64,000 nt of DNA from Vibrio marinisediminis (GCF_014050145.1 NZ_JACFYF010000006.1:169145-233144), one strand, 5' to 3'. Positions 47,718 to 56,328 are shown, counted from the stretch's first letter. Translations and numbers: made by a program. Notes: generated by a model not told the origin, from the sequence alone.

Positions 47718-47733
47718 TGTGACAATGATCACT
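47718..47733. promoter_or_regulatory. CRP binding site upstream of nupC
   Basis: TGTGACAATGATCACT matches TGTGA-N6-TCACA with one mismatch. It is centred about 35-40 bases before the inferred nupC start, as expected for cAMP-CRP activation of nucleoside uptake; CytR usually co-acts but its site is too degenerate to call. Confidence 0.75.
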
Positions 47734-47972
47734 TTTGTTAAAAATCAGCCACTTTGCAAATTAACTAAAATTTCACTGTACTCCGTTAGCATTGCGCCAC
47801 AAAAGTGATGAAATTTACCGCAATGGGCACGGTAATCAGTCACGAATGACATCATTATTGTATGATCTAGCGACTCCCCTTATCGAAGTAGCGTATGCTT
47901 GCTTAACTGAGGGAATGTTAGCGACACCGCAGTAAACTCAAACAGACGAATCGTTATTAAAGGAACACCATT

Positions 47973-48881
47973 ATGTCCTTGTTCAAACCATTTCAAACAG
48001 CACTCACTTGCTGCGCAATTATCATCGCATCGACTGCTTTTGCGCGTACACCTCTGCCAGCATCTCCAGAGCGTATTACCCAACCCTACCCAAATATTAC
48101 GGTCAATACCCTTAGTTCGGCAAAAGAGCTCATTGAACAGTTCGAGAAAAATGACTACCAGTTAAACAAGGTTAAAACCGATGACCAGCTACCACATTAC
48201 TTCATTGAAAACCTGCCAAATGATTTGAACTCTCTGCCAGTGCAACAAAAAACGTCCGGTTTTGTTCGCTTATTGTTGCCAACTATCAAAGCCGTTAATG
48301 ACCAAATTTTAGAAGTAAGAACCAAGTTGATCTCTCTATCACAGCAACCAACAACAAACTGGTCAGACGAAGAACAACAATGGGTCACCGCTCTAATGAA
48401 GTCATATGATGTGAAATCAAACGACATCCAACAACTGTTACTTCATGTTGATATCATTCCAATCGGTATGGTGTTAGCTCAAGGCATTGATGAAAGTGGT
48501 TGGGGAACCAGCCATTTCGCCGTAGCTGGCAATAGTTTATATGGTGAACACCTACCCGCACATGGTGGCAAATACCTCACCACGCCTGGCGGTCATGTCA
48601 AAGTTGCCGCTTTTGATAACCTATATTCAGGCACAGCGAGTTACATTCACAACCTCAACACAACCCGTGCCTATAAAGAGCTTTGGGAACTAAGAAGTCA
48701 GCTTCGTGCACAGAACAACCTAAATGGTCATCAACTGGTGCAAGCGCTGAGCCATTACTCTACGCGTGGAGAAGCGTACGTCGATAATTTGCGCGCATTG
48801 ATCAAGCACCATCAACTTGATGACTTTGATCATGTCACTTTCAGTCAAGAAAAAGCGATTCGAGTGCGTTTTGAGCATTAA
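47973..48881 (+). CDS. bax: Bax-like glucosaminidase-domain protein
   Basis: Protein of 302 residues: signal peptide (1-24, ending AFA) and a C-terminal endo-beta-N-acetylglucosaminidase domain (about 150-280) of the FlgJ/Bax type. Catalytic Glu in GIDESGWGTSHFA, followed by NSLYGEH and the YLTTPGGHVKVAAFDNLYSGTASYIHNLN block. Probably acts on peptidoglycan in the periplasm. E. coli Bax has the same arrangement. Single gene divergent from nupC. Confidence 0.9.
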   Translation: MSLFKPFQTALTCCAIIIASTAFARTPLPASPERITQPYPNITVNTLSSAKELIEQFEKNDYQLNKVKTDDQLPHYFIENLPNDLNSLPVQQKTSGFVRLLLPTIKAVNDQILEVRTKLISLSQQPTTNWSDEEQQWVTALMKSYDVKSNDIQQLLLHVDIIPIGMVLAQGIDESGWGTSHFAVAGNSLYGEHLPAHGGKYLTTPGGHVKVAAFDNLYSGTASYIHNLNTTRAYKELWELRSQLRAQNNLNGHQLVQALSHYSTRGEAYVDNLRALIKHHQLDDFDHVTFSQEKAIRVRFEH

Positions 48882-48998
48882 TATATGTCTCTATTGCCTT
48901 AATGTTCAGCCTGGTAGTTTCTGACCAATCCATCGCCCCAAATCGACTTATCCCAGTTGTGGATAGATAAATCGTTTTCATCATCCATACTTGATCCT

Positions 48999-49451
48999 AT
49001 GGCTCTGCACTGCGTAGGTAAATGGATGATTATTAAACTGAGTTATTTGGGGCTACTTCCTTTTCTAGTTTTACCGCTTGGCTTGTTGACGCCAAACCTC
49101 GTGACTCCGACGCACTTAGTGCAAATTTATACCATGTACAGTGTTTGTATTGCCGCCTTTATGGCTGGCACATTGTGGGGAAGAGAAGTTGAGAAACCCT
49201 CTGCGAAACCCTACATGTTACTGGTGACCAATGGCATTACTCTTTGTGTTTTTGCGTTTGCTTTGATCGCTGAGGTGAGAATGGTTGGTGCTTTAATTGG
49301 CTTAACGCTGGCGCATTTAATGAACTTTGTCTGTGAACGAAACAAATCCAATATTCGCTATTACAAAGTGAGAAAAGCGTTAACGATTGGGGCGGTTTCG
49401 GGGCACTGTTTACTGCTCACCTTGATCATTGGGAGCCCCGCTTTTGGTTAG
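48999..49451 (+). CDS. DUF3429 family membrane protein
   Basis: Inner-membrane protein of about 150 residues with four to five helices, matching the DUF3429 pattern: LSYLGLLPFLVLP near the start, a YTMYSVCIAAFMAGTLWG helix, then paired helices and SGHCLLLTL near the end. Function unknown. In-frame starts exist at 48957 (TTG), 48999 and 49026; none has a strong ribosome site, and 48999 is a compromise. Confidence 0.72.
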   Translation: MALHCVGKWMIIKLSYLGLLPFLVLPLGLLTPNLVTPTHLVQIYTMYSVCIAAFMAGTLWGREVEKPSAKPYMLLVTNGITLCVFAFALIAEVRMVGALIGLTLAHLMNFVCERNKSNIRYYKVRKALTIGAVSGHCLLLTLIIGSPAFG

Positions 49452-49630
49452 CAATTCCGCATTATCGAGAGATTAACCTTTGTTTTTGCAGGGAAATAAT
49501 CAAAGTCAATCTACCCTTAAATTCTGACAAAAGTGACGTTAGCTTTATCACCAAACCGGAAAATATATTCATCCCCTTTCTCATACCCTTGGTATACTTT
49601 GTTTACTGACAATTTAATCACGGAAGAGTT

Positions 49631-49981
49631 ATGAAGAAGATTTTTCACCTGCTAATCGTGTCATTGTGTTTGAGCTTTATATCTATATCCGCTCATGCTT
49701 CCCAACGAGCAGTGCAAGGTTGGCAAAAAATTGAACAAGGTGCGATGATTGTTGACGTGAGAACGCCACAAGAGTATGCCTCTGGTCACCTAGAAAATGC
49801 CGTTAACTTTCCATTAGCCGAGTTAGACCGTCACTTTGCGAAAGTAGATAAAACACACCCTATCGTTGTTTATTGTAAAAGTGGTAACCGTTCGGGCATC
49901 GCTTACAACTTCTTAGTAGAGCAAGGATTCACCCAAGTTCATAATGGTGGTGGGCTTGAGGAAATGTTAAAAGCCAAATAG
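49631..49981 (+). CDS. Periplasmic rhodanese (PspE/GlpE-like)
   Basis: Small sulfurtransferase of 116 residues: signal peptide (1-23, ending AHA) and one rhodanese domain with VDVRTPQEYASGHLENAVNFPL and the active-site loop VVYCKSGNRSGIAY. The loop Cys carries persulfide sulfur. Domain length and export match PspE. No phage-shock genes are nearby, so a PspE role is not implied. Confidence 0.9.
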   Translation: MKKIFHLLIVSLCLSFISISAHASQRAVQGWQKIEQGAMIVDVRTPQEYASGHLENAVNFPLAELDRHFAKVDKTHPIVVYCKSGNRSGIAYNFLVEQGFTQVHNGGGLEEMLKAK

Positions 49982-50046
49982 AAATTTGAGCCAAACTGAG
50001 TAGAGATAACCCATTTTCACACGCTATCTCTACTCATTAAATAAAA

Positions 50047-50430
50047 TTAGTTTTTCTCTTTACCGTACACTCTTACGCCCGCTTTTGAGCTTTCAGAATT
50101 ACCGTATACATTGATACTTTTCACGCAACGACGCTTACCAAAATAACGCCATGAACTATGCTCATCTTTGTCAAAGTCACGATAAAAGTTAATCGTTTTG
50201 CTCTCACCGTTTTGGAACTTAACCACAGCTTTGCGCAGCTTTAGCCCTTTCTCCGCTTTAATTTGAATCGCGTTGGTGTTTCTACAAACGAGTAGCGGAA
50301 TTTTGGCAGCATGTTTGCCATGTTCCAACAATAGCGTACGCCCCAAGGTAAACTTGTCATCTGCCTGCACGTTCGACACAAACATAAGCGCGCTAATTGC
50401 TGCGCCTACAATTAAAGATTTTTTGCTCAT
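50047..50430 (-). CDS. DUF2541 family exported protein
   Basis: Protein of 127 residues: signal peptide (1-23, ending VQA) and a small beta-rich domain with two Cys (LLVCRNTNAIQIKA and KRRCVKSINVYG), likely disulfide-linked. It matches the YaaI/DUF2541 pattern (LGRTLL..., KLPVCR-like block, RCVSKI-like block). Basic overall. Function unknown. Single gene. Confidence 0.75.
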   Translation of the reverse strand: MSKKSLIVGAAISALMFVSNVQADDKFTLGRTLLLEHGKHAAKIPLLVCRNTNAIQIKAEKGLKLRKAVVKFQNGESKTINFYRDFDKDEHSSWRYFGKRRCVKSINVYGNSESSKAGVRVYGKEKN

Positions 50431-50577
50431 TACAATCTAATCATTATTAATAAATCGGCGCGCATTCTATGTATTTAGTGCAGAGAGTGTTAGCTTTTTT
50501 TCCTCTGCCGCAGCAAATCTAGCATTGCGCTGACAGTGCGCTTTCAATTCAAGCCACCGAGGCTCTGCGGTATTAAT

Positions 50578-50817
50578 TTAAGAGCGATGATAGCCAGAGG
50601 TAATGAATGGACCGAGTAGCATATTCAACTTCTTAAAAAAGCCTTGGTGTTCATCCTTAAACATTGCTTGTGCTTTTTCAGGCGAGTCTGCGCTAACAAT
50701 CAAAGATTGCTCTATAAAGCCCTGCTCAATCAACTGCTGTGACTCTTGTTGGTAAGTAGAAGAGCCCATTTCAAGGTAGGTAAACTCTTTGTCTTTGGTG
50801 AAAAATTTGTAATCCAT
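50578..50817 (-). CDS. Small acidic-basic protein of unknown function (79 residues)
   Basis: Not recognised. Begins MDYKFFTKDKEFTYLEMG and contains QGFIEQSLIVSADSPEKAQAMFKDE, a beta-alpha unit resembling small ferredoxin-like domains, then a short hydrophobic end. AGGCAG precedes the ATG. Codon pattern is consistent with a real gene. It sits alone between the DUF2541 gene and a 325-bp gap. Confidence 0.6.
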   Translation of the reverse strand: MDYKFFTKDKEFTYLEMGSSTYQQESQQLIEQGFIEQSLIVSADSPEKAQAMFKDEHQGFFKKLNMLLGPFITSGYHRS

Positions 50818-51142
50818 ATCTGCCTCATCAACGTGATTATCTTTGAATATAGTAAATAAGGGACTTCTTCATTTCTATTTACCGACATCCACTGTGCTAA
50901 TAATTGGATTTGAACACTCATAATTATGTCGACTGATCGCTTTTAAGCTTAAAAACAGCCCAGATAATGGATGGATGTCTACATTGCTATGCCTGAGCTC
51001 GATTGGGGTTATCACAGCTTTTCGGCATTAACTTACTGATGAAGCCGCGCAATATAAATAGAAAAAGCCTCGAATGAGGCTTTTTAGCAAACTGTCATTA
51101 AACGCATAATTTACATTGTTGAATGACCTTTATTAACTGAGC
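50818..51142. other. Gap between the 79-residue gene and the flavin oxidoreductase
   Basis: Contains the oxidoreductase terminator (51062-51085) and, presumably, the promoter of the 79-residue gene. The 240 bases left of the terminator hold no frame or repeat I can support. Confidence 0.4.
51062..51085 (-). terminator. Terminator of the flavin oxidoreductase gene
   Basis: AAAAAGCCTC, loop GAAT, GAGGCTTTTT; symmetric A/T runs. Confidence 0.88.
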
Positions 51143-52252
51143 TTACGCGGCAACTGCTCGCTTCTTTTTGCCGTAAACCACACAGAAATTACCACGCTTA
51201 GTTCGGCACTTAGAGCATCGCTCACAATCCACAGGCGTTCTATTTTCTTCCAACCAACGCTTAACCAGCATTGGTTCAGCAAGTAATGGTCGGGATAACG
51301 CGAAATATTGAATGTTGGTCTCATGTGCGATCTTTTCAATGGCTGCAATATCACTCAAACCACCAACCGTAATAATAGGCACGGCAACATCTTGGCTGAT
51401 CACATCACCATATTCATGGAAATAGCCTTCTTGTTGCAGAGTATAGCCATCAAACGATTCGCCGACTAAACCGCTCGCATTACCGTGAATATTGCCTGAG
51501 ATAATAATGGCATCCACACCAACCGATTCCAGCTTTTTACAAATCAAGCGGGTCTCTTCAAATGTTAGTCCGCCATCAAAAAACTCAGAAGCCGTCAACT
51601 TAACTAAAATTGGGAAATCATTACCCACAAGCTTTCTGATCTCGGCATAAATTTCTAACAAGAAACGCATACGGTTTTCTAAACAGCCGCCATATTCATC
51701 TTCACGTTGGTTGTAATATGGGCTTAAAAACTGGTTGATCAGGTAAGTATGCGCAGCATGGATTTCAACGCCATCAAAACCAGACTGTTGTGCTCTTTTA
51801 CTTGCAAGGGCAAAGGCGTTAACAATGTAGTCAATCTCTTCCTTCGTCATTGCTTTACCGAGTGTTTTTGTGCCTCTTTCGGCAATGTCACTCGGTGCAA
51901 AAATCACTCTTTCGCCGACGTTATAGGTGGTTTTTGTACCGCCGTACGCTAGTTGCATCACTATTTTTGAATCGTATTGATGCACCAGCTCCGTTAGCTT
52001 TTGATATTCGGCAATAAATGAGTCGTTGTACATACCCATCATGCCTGCATTAGGCTTTTCTTCTTCTACAATATTGGCATAACCCGTCACGATTAAACCC
52101 ACTTCACCTTTAGCGAGCTCTTCATAGATATCGTAAAGGCGCTCAGTCATATGGCCATCTTCCGTTGCCATATTTTCCCAGGTGGCACTTCGTACGAAGC
52201 GGTTTTTTAATGTCATGTTGCCAATACGGCTTGCTGAAAATAAAGCGCTCAA
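51143..52252 (-). CDS. NADH:flavin oxidoreductase (Old Yellow Enzyme family)
   Basis: FMN TIM-barrel enzyme of 369 residues. Barrel signatures: FVRSATWENMATEDGHMTERL, GFDGVEIHAAHTYLINQFLSPYYNQREDEYGG with the substrate-binding His pair, ENRMRFLLEIY and SRPLLAEPMLV. The C-terminus has a Cys cluster DCERCSKCRTKRGNFC, the CxxC-x2-C-x-C pattern that binds a 4Fe-4S centre in larger 2,4-dienoyl-CoA reductase relatives. The partner domains of those relatives are absent, so electrons must come from elsewhere. Substrate unknown. Confidence 0.88.
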   Translation of the reverse strand: MSALFSASRIGNMTLKNRFVRSATWENMATEDGHMTERLYDIYEELAKGEVGLIVTGYANIVEEEKPNAGMMGMYNDSFIAEYQKLTELVHQYDSKIVMQLAYGGTKTTYNVGERVIFAPSDIAERGTKTLGKAMTKEEIDYIVNAFALASKRAQQSGFDGVEIHAAHTYLINQFLSPYYNQREDEYGGCLENRMRFLLEIYAEIRKLVGNDFPILVKLTASEFFDGGLTFEETRLICKKLESVGVDAIIISGNIHGNASGLVGESFDGYTLQQEGYFHEYGDVISQDVAVPIITVGGLSDIAAIEKIAHETNIQYFALSRPLLAEPMLVKRWLEENRTPVDCERCSKCRTKRGNFCVVYGKKKRAVAA

Positions 52253-52309
52253 ATCTCATCCTCAAATTTCAATTATTTGTACTGCCCATCAACGAATGGA
52301 GAACAAAAA

Positions 52310-52344
52310 AGAGAGCAGCCATAAACAATATATAGCTGCTCTCT
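52310..52344 (-). terminator. Terminator downstream of yjdM
   Basis: AGAGAGCAGC / GCTGCTCTCT, 10-bp perfect stem with a 15-base loop and T-runs on both sides. It lies about 140 bases beyond the yjdM stop and just upstream of the flavin oxidoreductase start. Confidence 0.8.
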
Positions 52345-52486
52345 TTTCTGTTCTATTAACCATAAGCAGAGCGTTTGAATAATACGCTCGAATAGTGAAA
52401 AAACCTTAATCTAGATTAAGTTATAGGTATTTATCAAAATACTCTGCCCTGTTTCAATTCAGTTCATTACTCGATAATACAAATAC

Positions 52487-52825
52487 CTAGGCTTTTTTTA
52501 CGAACTTGGCGGTGACCATCATTTCACCTGCGCCATCAACTTTGCAATCTAATTGGTGATCTTTACCTTCAACAATTCGTCTTACTACGGCTTTTGTGCC
52601 GATTTTTAGCACCAAAGAGCTACCCTTCACTTTAAGATCTTTCGCTAGGGTGACTTTGTCACCTTCTTCCAAAAGAGTTCCGTTCGCATCTTTTATCGCT
52701 AACGTCTCAGCGTCGTCACCAATTTCATTGGGGTTCCATTCATGAGCACATTCTGGGCAGATAAGGTTGTTTTGATCTTGGTAGACAAATTCTGAGTGGC
52801 AATTTTCGCAAGGAGGAAATGACAT
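52487..52825 (-). CDS. yjdM: YjdM (PhnA) zinc-ribbon protein
   Basis: Cytoplasmic protein of 112 residues with an N-terminal zinc ribbon (CENCHSEF ... CPECAHEW) and a KOW-like beta-barrel (about 45-112, LLEEGDKVTLAKDLKVKGSS). It matches E. coli YjdM/PhnA, named after the phosphonate operon but not required for phosphonate use. Single gene with a terminator downstream. Confidence 0.92.
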   Translation of the reverse strand: MSFPPCENCHSEFVYQDQNNLICPECAHEWNPNEIGDDAETLAIKDANGTLLEEGDKVTLAKDLKVKGSSLVLKIGTKAVVRRIVEGKDHQLDCKVDGAGEMMVTAKFVKKA

Positions 52826-52917
52826 ATTACTATTTCTTTCAGTTAACTATTTCTATTAGAGTGGTCGAGTATATCGAAATAATCGCACTTATGAGCGTGC
52901 GTAGATCACCACTCGAA

Positions 52918-53208
52918 CTAAAGATATTTAACCCGTTCATCGATACATTCATAAGTTCCGGTTTCAAACTCACGACAAATCCAAGGTCTATTCTCGTAGA
53001 TTGTACACATGTAGGTTTCACGATCTAATGCTGAACACCAACCATCATCTAATCTCAACATGGTCTCCCCACCCCATTTATCAATGGCGATGTGTTCCTC
53101 AGGAACCCCTGTATCTGAAATAATCATAACTTCTAAGCGGCAACAGCAAGCCTTGCAGTTTGAACAAGCCACTTCTTCGTTAGTTTCGTTCTTAATTGGT
53201 ATATTCAT
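52918..53208 (-). CDS. YkgJ-family cysteine cluster protein
   Basis: Small protein of 96 residues with the CxxCxxCC-type cluster of the CxxCxxCC (YkgJ) family: CSNCKACCCRLEV at the N-terminus, then WCSALDRETYMCTIYENRPWICREFETGTYECI. Probably binds zinc or iron; function not known. It lies 93 bases upstream of yjdM on the same strand. Confidence 0.88.
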   Translation of the reverse strand: MNIPIKNETNEEVACSNCKACCCRLEVMIISDTGVPEEHIAIDKWGGETMLRLDDGWCSALDRETYMCTIYENRPWICREFETGTYECIDERVKYL

Positions 53209-53480
53209 GTATATCTACAATTGACTCAATTGCTCATGATACCTCAATCTTGGCAGAACTCGCCGAGAAATTTACTTTGCATCCCATGGGAAACACTTCG
53301 GCTCAGTTTAACTCTGCAACTCGTTGTTAGAGCTTGGTTTCTATCCCCATGATTAATTAGATAAAGTAATCTCTCTGCATTATTTTTTTTCGTAATTAAA
53401 TTACTCAAAATATTTGACCAAAGTCACATTAAGAGTAGAATTCGCTCTGTCTTTTGAAATGTAATTACATAGGTAGAGAA

Positions 53481-53639
53481 ATGAACTCAGCACTTCTATC
53501 AACATTGGACACTGCAAAAGCTACTAAAGTAGAAAAAGAATCTTCAACTTCTACACTAGCCGAAATCGCAACACTTGCGATGATGTTCCTAGCAACGTCA
53601 GCAGTAGCTTTGTTACTAACCCTATCTTGGGTTTTGTAA
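53481..53639 (+). CDS. 52-residue membrane protein
   Basis: Product MNSALLSTLDTAKATK... with a polar, Ser/Thr/Lys-rich front half and one C-terminal hydrophobic helix (IATLAMMFLATSAVALLLTLSWVL). AGGTAGAG precedes ATG 53481; a TTG at 53454 is less likely. The shape is that of a tail-anchored small protein or a type I toxin-like peptide, but no antisense RNA is seen. A stem (GCGATACTC / GAGAGTATCGC, 53668-53700) follows. Confidence 0.55.
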   Translation: MNSALLSTLDTAKATKVEKESSTSTLAEIATLAMMFLATSAVALLLTLSWVL

Positions 53640-53794
53640 CCAGCCTTTCACGGATTTGAAAACAAGCGATACTCCCTAAGAGTAATTTAGAGAGTATCGC
53701 CTGAATCGCTTTCTTAACCATACTCACTTCTTCTGCTAGTCACGCCTTACAATATCGCTAGAAAACATACCGCATAGCAATCAATTCAGTCACA

Positions 53795-54505
53795 CTATAA
53801 TATCGCCAGCACCACCATACGTATCGCTAGCAAGGTCACCAACCATTTAATTGCATTAATAATTTTCCCATTGTTTGCCGCCAATCGAAGCTTTGTTCCA
53901 ACAAACGATCCCAAAACTGCCCCCAAAATCATATATATGATCAGCGCCATATTTGAGAATAAGCTGGTTGTAACCGTAAGATAAACGGGTATTTTCGCTA
54001 GGTGGCTAATACTCATAAACATCGAACTGGTGGCAATGATTTCATCTTTGCATTTGAGCTGCTTCGTTAATACCGCCAGAACTAACGGACCAGTTGCCCC
54101 AACAACAAGCCCTAGACCTGTTTGTAAAAAGCCCAGTAAATAGTAGCTTTCATATTTGCTAACTGCGGTTGAGAATGTTGAATTCCAGAGGTTAAGTAGG
54201 ATATATACCCCAATTGCGAGCGGAATATAATCAACGGGGATATAAGACAACACACTAACGACGAGCAGTGAGCCTACGATAGAACCAATTAGAAACTTTG
54301 GTAGCAGCTTCCATTTCACATAATTTAGAGAAAACAGCATACGAGATGAATTACTCGCCAACTGCGCTATACCATGTGCGGGGATAATTAAACTTGGGCT
54401 CAAGAACGCGGGCAGAATAGCAATGAGCAGCATCCCTCCGCCAAACCCAAATACACCGGCAATCATCGATGTGATAAATGTAATAAAGCCAAGTAAATAC
54501 TCGAT
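53795..54505 (-). CDS. TSUP (TauE/SafE) family membrane transporter
   Basis: Inner-membrane protein with about eight helices, of the sulfite/sulfonate/organosulfur export family. Blocks: MIAGVFGFGGGMLLIAILPAF, ASNSSRMLFSLNYVKWKLLP, GLGLVVGATGPLVLAVLTKQLKCKDEIIATSSMFMSISHLAK. From ATG 54466 the first helix would be cut short. The frame stays open upstream and reads IEYLLGFITFITS from an ATC codon at 54505, with GGAGG eight bases before it. Either ATC is a rare start or the original ATG has mutated. Last chromosomal-type gene before the integron array. Confidence 0.8.
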   Translation of the reverse strand: MEYLLGFITFITSMIAGVFGFGGGMLLIAILPAFLSPSLIIPAHGIAQLASNSSRMLFSLNYVKWKLLPKFLIGSIVGSLLVVSVLSYIPVDYIPLAIGVYILLNLWNSTFSTAVSKYESYYLLGFLQTGLGLVVGATGPLVLAVLTKQLKCKDEIIATSSMFMSISHLAKIPVYLTVTTSLFSNMALIIYMILGAVLGSFVGTKLRLAANNGKIINAIKWLVTLLAIRMVVLAIL

Positions 54506-54607
54506 GCTCGCACCCTCCGTAGTGCTATCGCCCTTATTTTATGAAGGACTCTCCCATTCACTTATGAAGCTACGCCGTCATTTGAGCAGGATGCATAGAA
54601 CTGTAGA

Positions 54608-54680
54608 CTCAGGACTGAGTGGCAAGCAATGCTCCCACTAAACAGAGCAACGACAGAATCAGCCTTGAATACTTTGTGAT
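54608..54680 (-). repeat. Decayed attC site at the distal end of the integron
   Basis: On the minus strand CAAAGTATTCAAGGCTGATTC is followed by CGTTGC and GGACTGAGTGGC-like sequence, an eroded version of the attC repeats found further right (CAAAGCATTTAAGGCGGATTC). Marks the old boundary of the cassette array. Confidence 0.5.
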
Positions 54681-54686
54681 GATGCA

Positions 54687-55124
54687 ATGTCTAATATACA
54701 ATCTCAAACCTTACAACATGAGCGCCAAAAGATGCCATTTAACAACGACATTGACCATATGATTAGCTATTTAGAGCGTTTCTGTAAAGAGCCGCATATA
54801 AATGCACTAGATTACGTTTCTGACGAGCAGATTAACTTACTTCTCGATTTTCTAACTCTAGCCCACAAATTGAAATGCGATATTTACGCCACCGGTAGTA
54901 TAAATAGCTCGCATTTTCTTGGCATTGGCGTTTTTTCCCTTACTCAAGATAGAGCTCCTCATGGAAACCTATTTCTAAAGGTTGAATCAAACAATATCTA
55001 TGTGGCATTTGAGTTAGACAGTTGCACGAATGACAATTTACTAACGCCAATTCGAGCGATTGACGCATTGAGCTATTTGGCGGACAAAAATGGTCATTCC
55101 CTATTGCCAGAAAACTACCGATAG
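54687..55124 (+). CDS. Cassette protein of unknown function (145 residues), reversed orientation
   Basis: Not recognised. Soluble, begins MSNIQSQTLQHERQK, with helix IDHMISYLERFCKEPHINALDYVSDEQINLLLDFLTLA and a beta-rich end (NNIYVAFELDSC). It is on the plus strand while most cassettes are on the minus strand. ATG 54687 has no clear ribosome site; ATG 54732 (MPFNNDIDH) is an alternative. It lies between a decayed attC and a poorly conserved attC-like junction at 55128-55185 (CCACCACTTAACAAGCGC), so it is part of the array. Confidence 0.6.
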   Translation: MSNIQSQTLQHERQKMPFNNDIDHMISYLERFCKEPHINALDYVSDEQINLLLDFLTLAHKLKCDIYATGSINSSHFLGIGVFSLTQDRAPHGNLFLKVESNNIYVAFELDSCTNDNLLTPIRAIDALSYLADKNGHSLLPENYR

Positions 55125-55174
55125 CCACCACTTAACAAGCGCACACAACAAAAGTATGCACTACAAGCTTGATG

Positions 55175-55660
55175 CTAAGTTCGTAACCATTTATACATAA
55201 TGTAACTATCAACAAGCCCCAATTGAGCGTGTTTATAAGCCTTAGGGATCGTGCCTATGATTGAAAATCCGAGCTTTTCCCAAAGTCTAACAGCGACTTC
55301 ATTAGCCGATACCACACTGTTAAATTGCATTGCGTCAAAGCCAAATTCAATGGCTTTCTCTTGCGAATGCTCACACATAAGACGAGCAATGCCTTTACCT
55401 CTGGCTTCATTTGAAACCATGTAACCACAATTGCAAATATGGCTACTTGGTCCCATCGCATTCGGCTTAATATAATAAGTACCAAGAACTACGTTATTTT
55501 CAACAAAAACATAAGCTTTTAGCGGTGTTTCACACCATAGATTAAATGCCTGTTCTAGCGTCATATTGGGTTCAAATGCATAGGTTTCTTGAGCCTGAAT
55601 AACCGTAGAGAACGTCCGCCAGAACGACTCAAAGTCTGATTTTGTGATTTCCCTTATCAT
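55175..55660 (-). CDS. GNAT acetyltransferase (cassette gene)
   Basis: N-acetyltransferase of about 161 residues. Acetyl-CoA loop in YMVSNEARGKGIARLMCEHS (the RGKGIA motif A), then VVSANEVAVRLWEKLGFSIIGTIPKAYKH. ATG 55660 is preceded by AGGAG; an ATG ten codons upstream lies in the neighbouring attC region. Substrate unknown. Followed on its 3' side by a short attC-like junction. Confidence 0.85.
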   Translation of the reverse strand: MIREITKSDFESFWRTFSTVIQAQETYAFEPNMTLEQAFNLWCETPLKAYVFVENNVVLGTYYIKPNAMGPSSHICNCGYMVSNEARGKGIARLMCEHSQEKAIEFGFDAMQFNSVVSANEVAVRLWEKLGFSIIGTIPKAYKHAQLGLVDSYIMYKWLRT

Positions 55661-55691
55661 CAAATTTCTCCTGAGAGCTGGTGTACCCATC

Positions 55692-55813
55692 TAACACTGG
55701 GTTAAGTGGTGAGCAACACCAGCACCTGATCTAATCCATTGTACTGTAAATATAAAACCCACACGGAGATAAAATATCAAACGTATAGCATCACTCTTAT
55801 ATGCTTTGCTATA
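55692..55813 (-). repeat. attC site
   Basis: Integron recombination repeat. On the minus strand it runs from TAGCAAAGCATATAAG (right end) to CACCACTTAACCCAGTGTTA (left end), with internal arms GTGTTGCTCACC and GAGTGATGCTATACG. It follows the stop of the acetyltransferase gene at 55822. Divergent from the other copies in the middle. Confidence 0.75.
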
Positions 55814-55821
55814 CGATATTT

Positions 55822-56301
55822 CTAGTTGGCAAATGCTTCAAGCGCATCTCCCGTAAGCCTATAAATAATCCACTCGTCTTGAGGTCTAGCCCCAATTGAT
55901 TTGTAGAACTCAATCGCTGGTTCATTCCAATCCAGCACGCACCATTCAAAACGACCACAATTTTTTGCTACAGCCAACTTAGCCAAGTATTTGAGGATAG
56001 CCTTACCAGCCCCAATATTTCTATACTCTAAAGACACATATAGGTCTTCTAGATATAGACCATTTTTACCTAACCAAGTTGAATAGTTATAAAAATACAC
56101 AGCAAAGCCAATGGGTTCGTTGTTCACCTCACATATCACAGCACTCGCGCTAGATTCTGGAGAAAAGAGGCTTATTTCAATGTCCCTTACGCTTGCTTTA
56201 ACTTCACTTTCAAGTTTTTCATATGTCGCTAATTCATTAATAAATTTAAGAATTGTTTGCGCATCTTCCACTTTTGCTTCTCTAATTTCCATTGTATTCA
56301 C
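55822..56301 (-). CDS. GNAT acetyltransferase (cassette gene)
   Basis: N-acetyltransferase of about 159 residues, closest in plan to diamine acetyltransferases. IREAKVEDAQTILKFINELATYEKLE at the start; LYVSLEYRNIGAGKAILKYLAKLAVAKNC carries the CoA-binding loop; FEWCVLDWNEPAIEFYKSIGA follows. GGAGG at 56306-56310 fits GTG 56301 (four-base spacing) or ATG 56292. A longer frame reaches into IS3 remnant sequence and is not the true start. Confidence 0.83.
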   Translation of the reverse strand: MNTMEIREAKVEDAQTILKFINELATYEKLESEVKASVRDIEISLFSPESSASAVICEVNNEPIGFAVYFYNYSTWLGKNGLYLEDLYVSLEYRNIGAGKAILKYLAKLAVAKNCGRFEWCVLDWNEPAIEFYKSIGARPQDEWIIYRLTGDALEAFAN

Positions 56302-56328
56302 ATATCCTCCGTGATAATTGAGTCGTTG

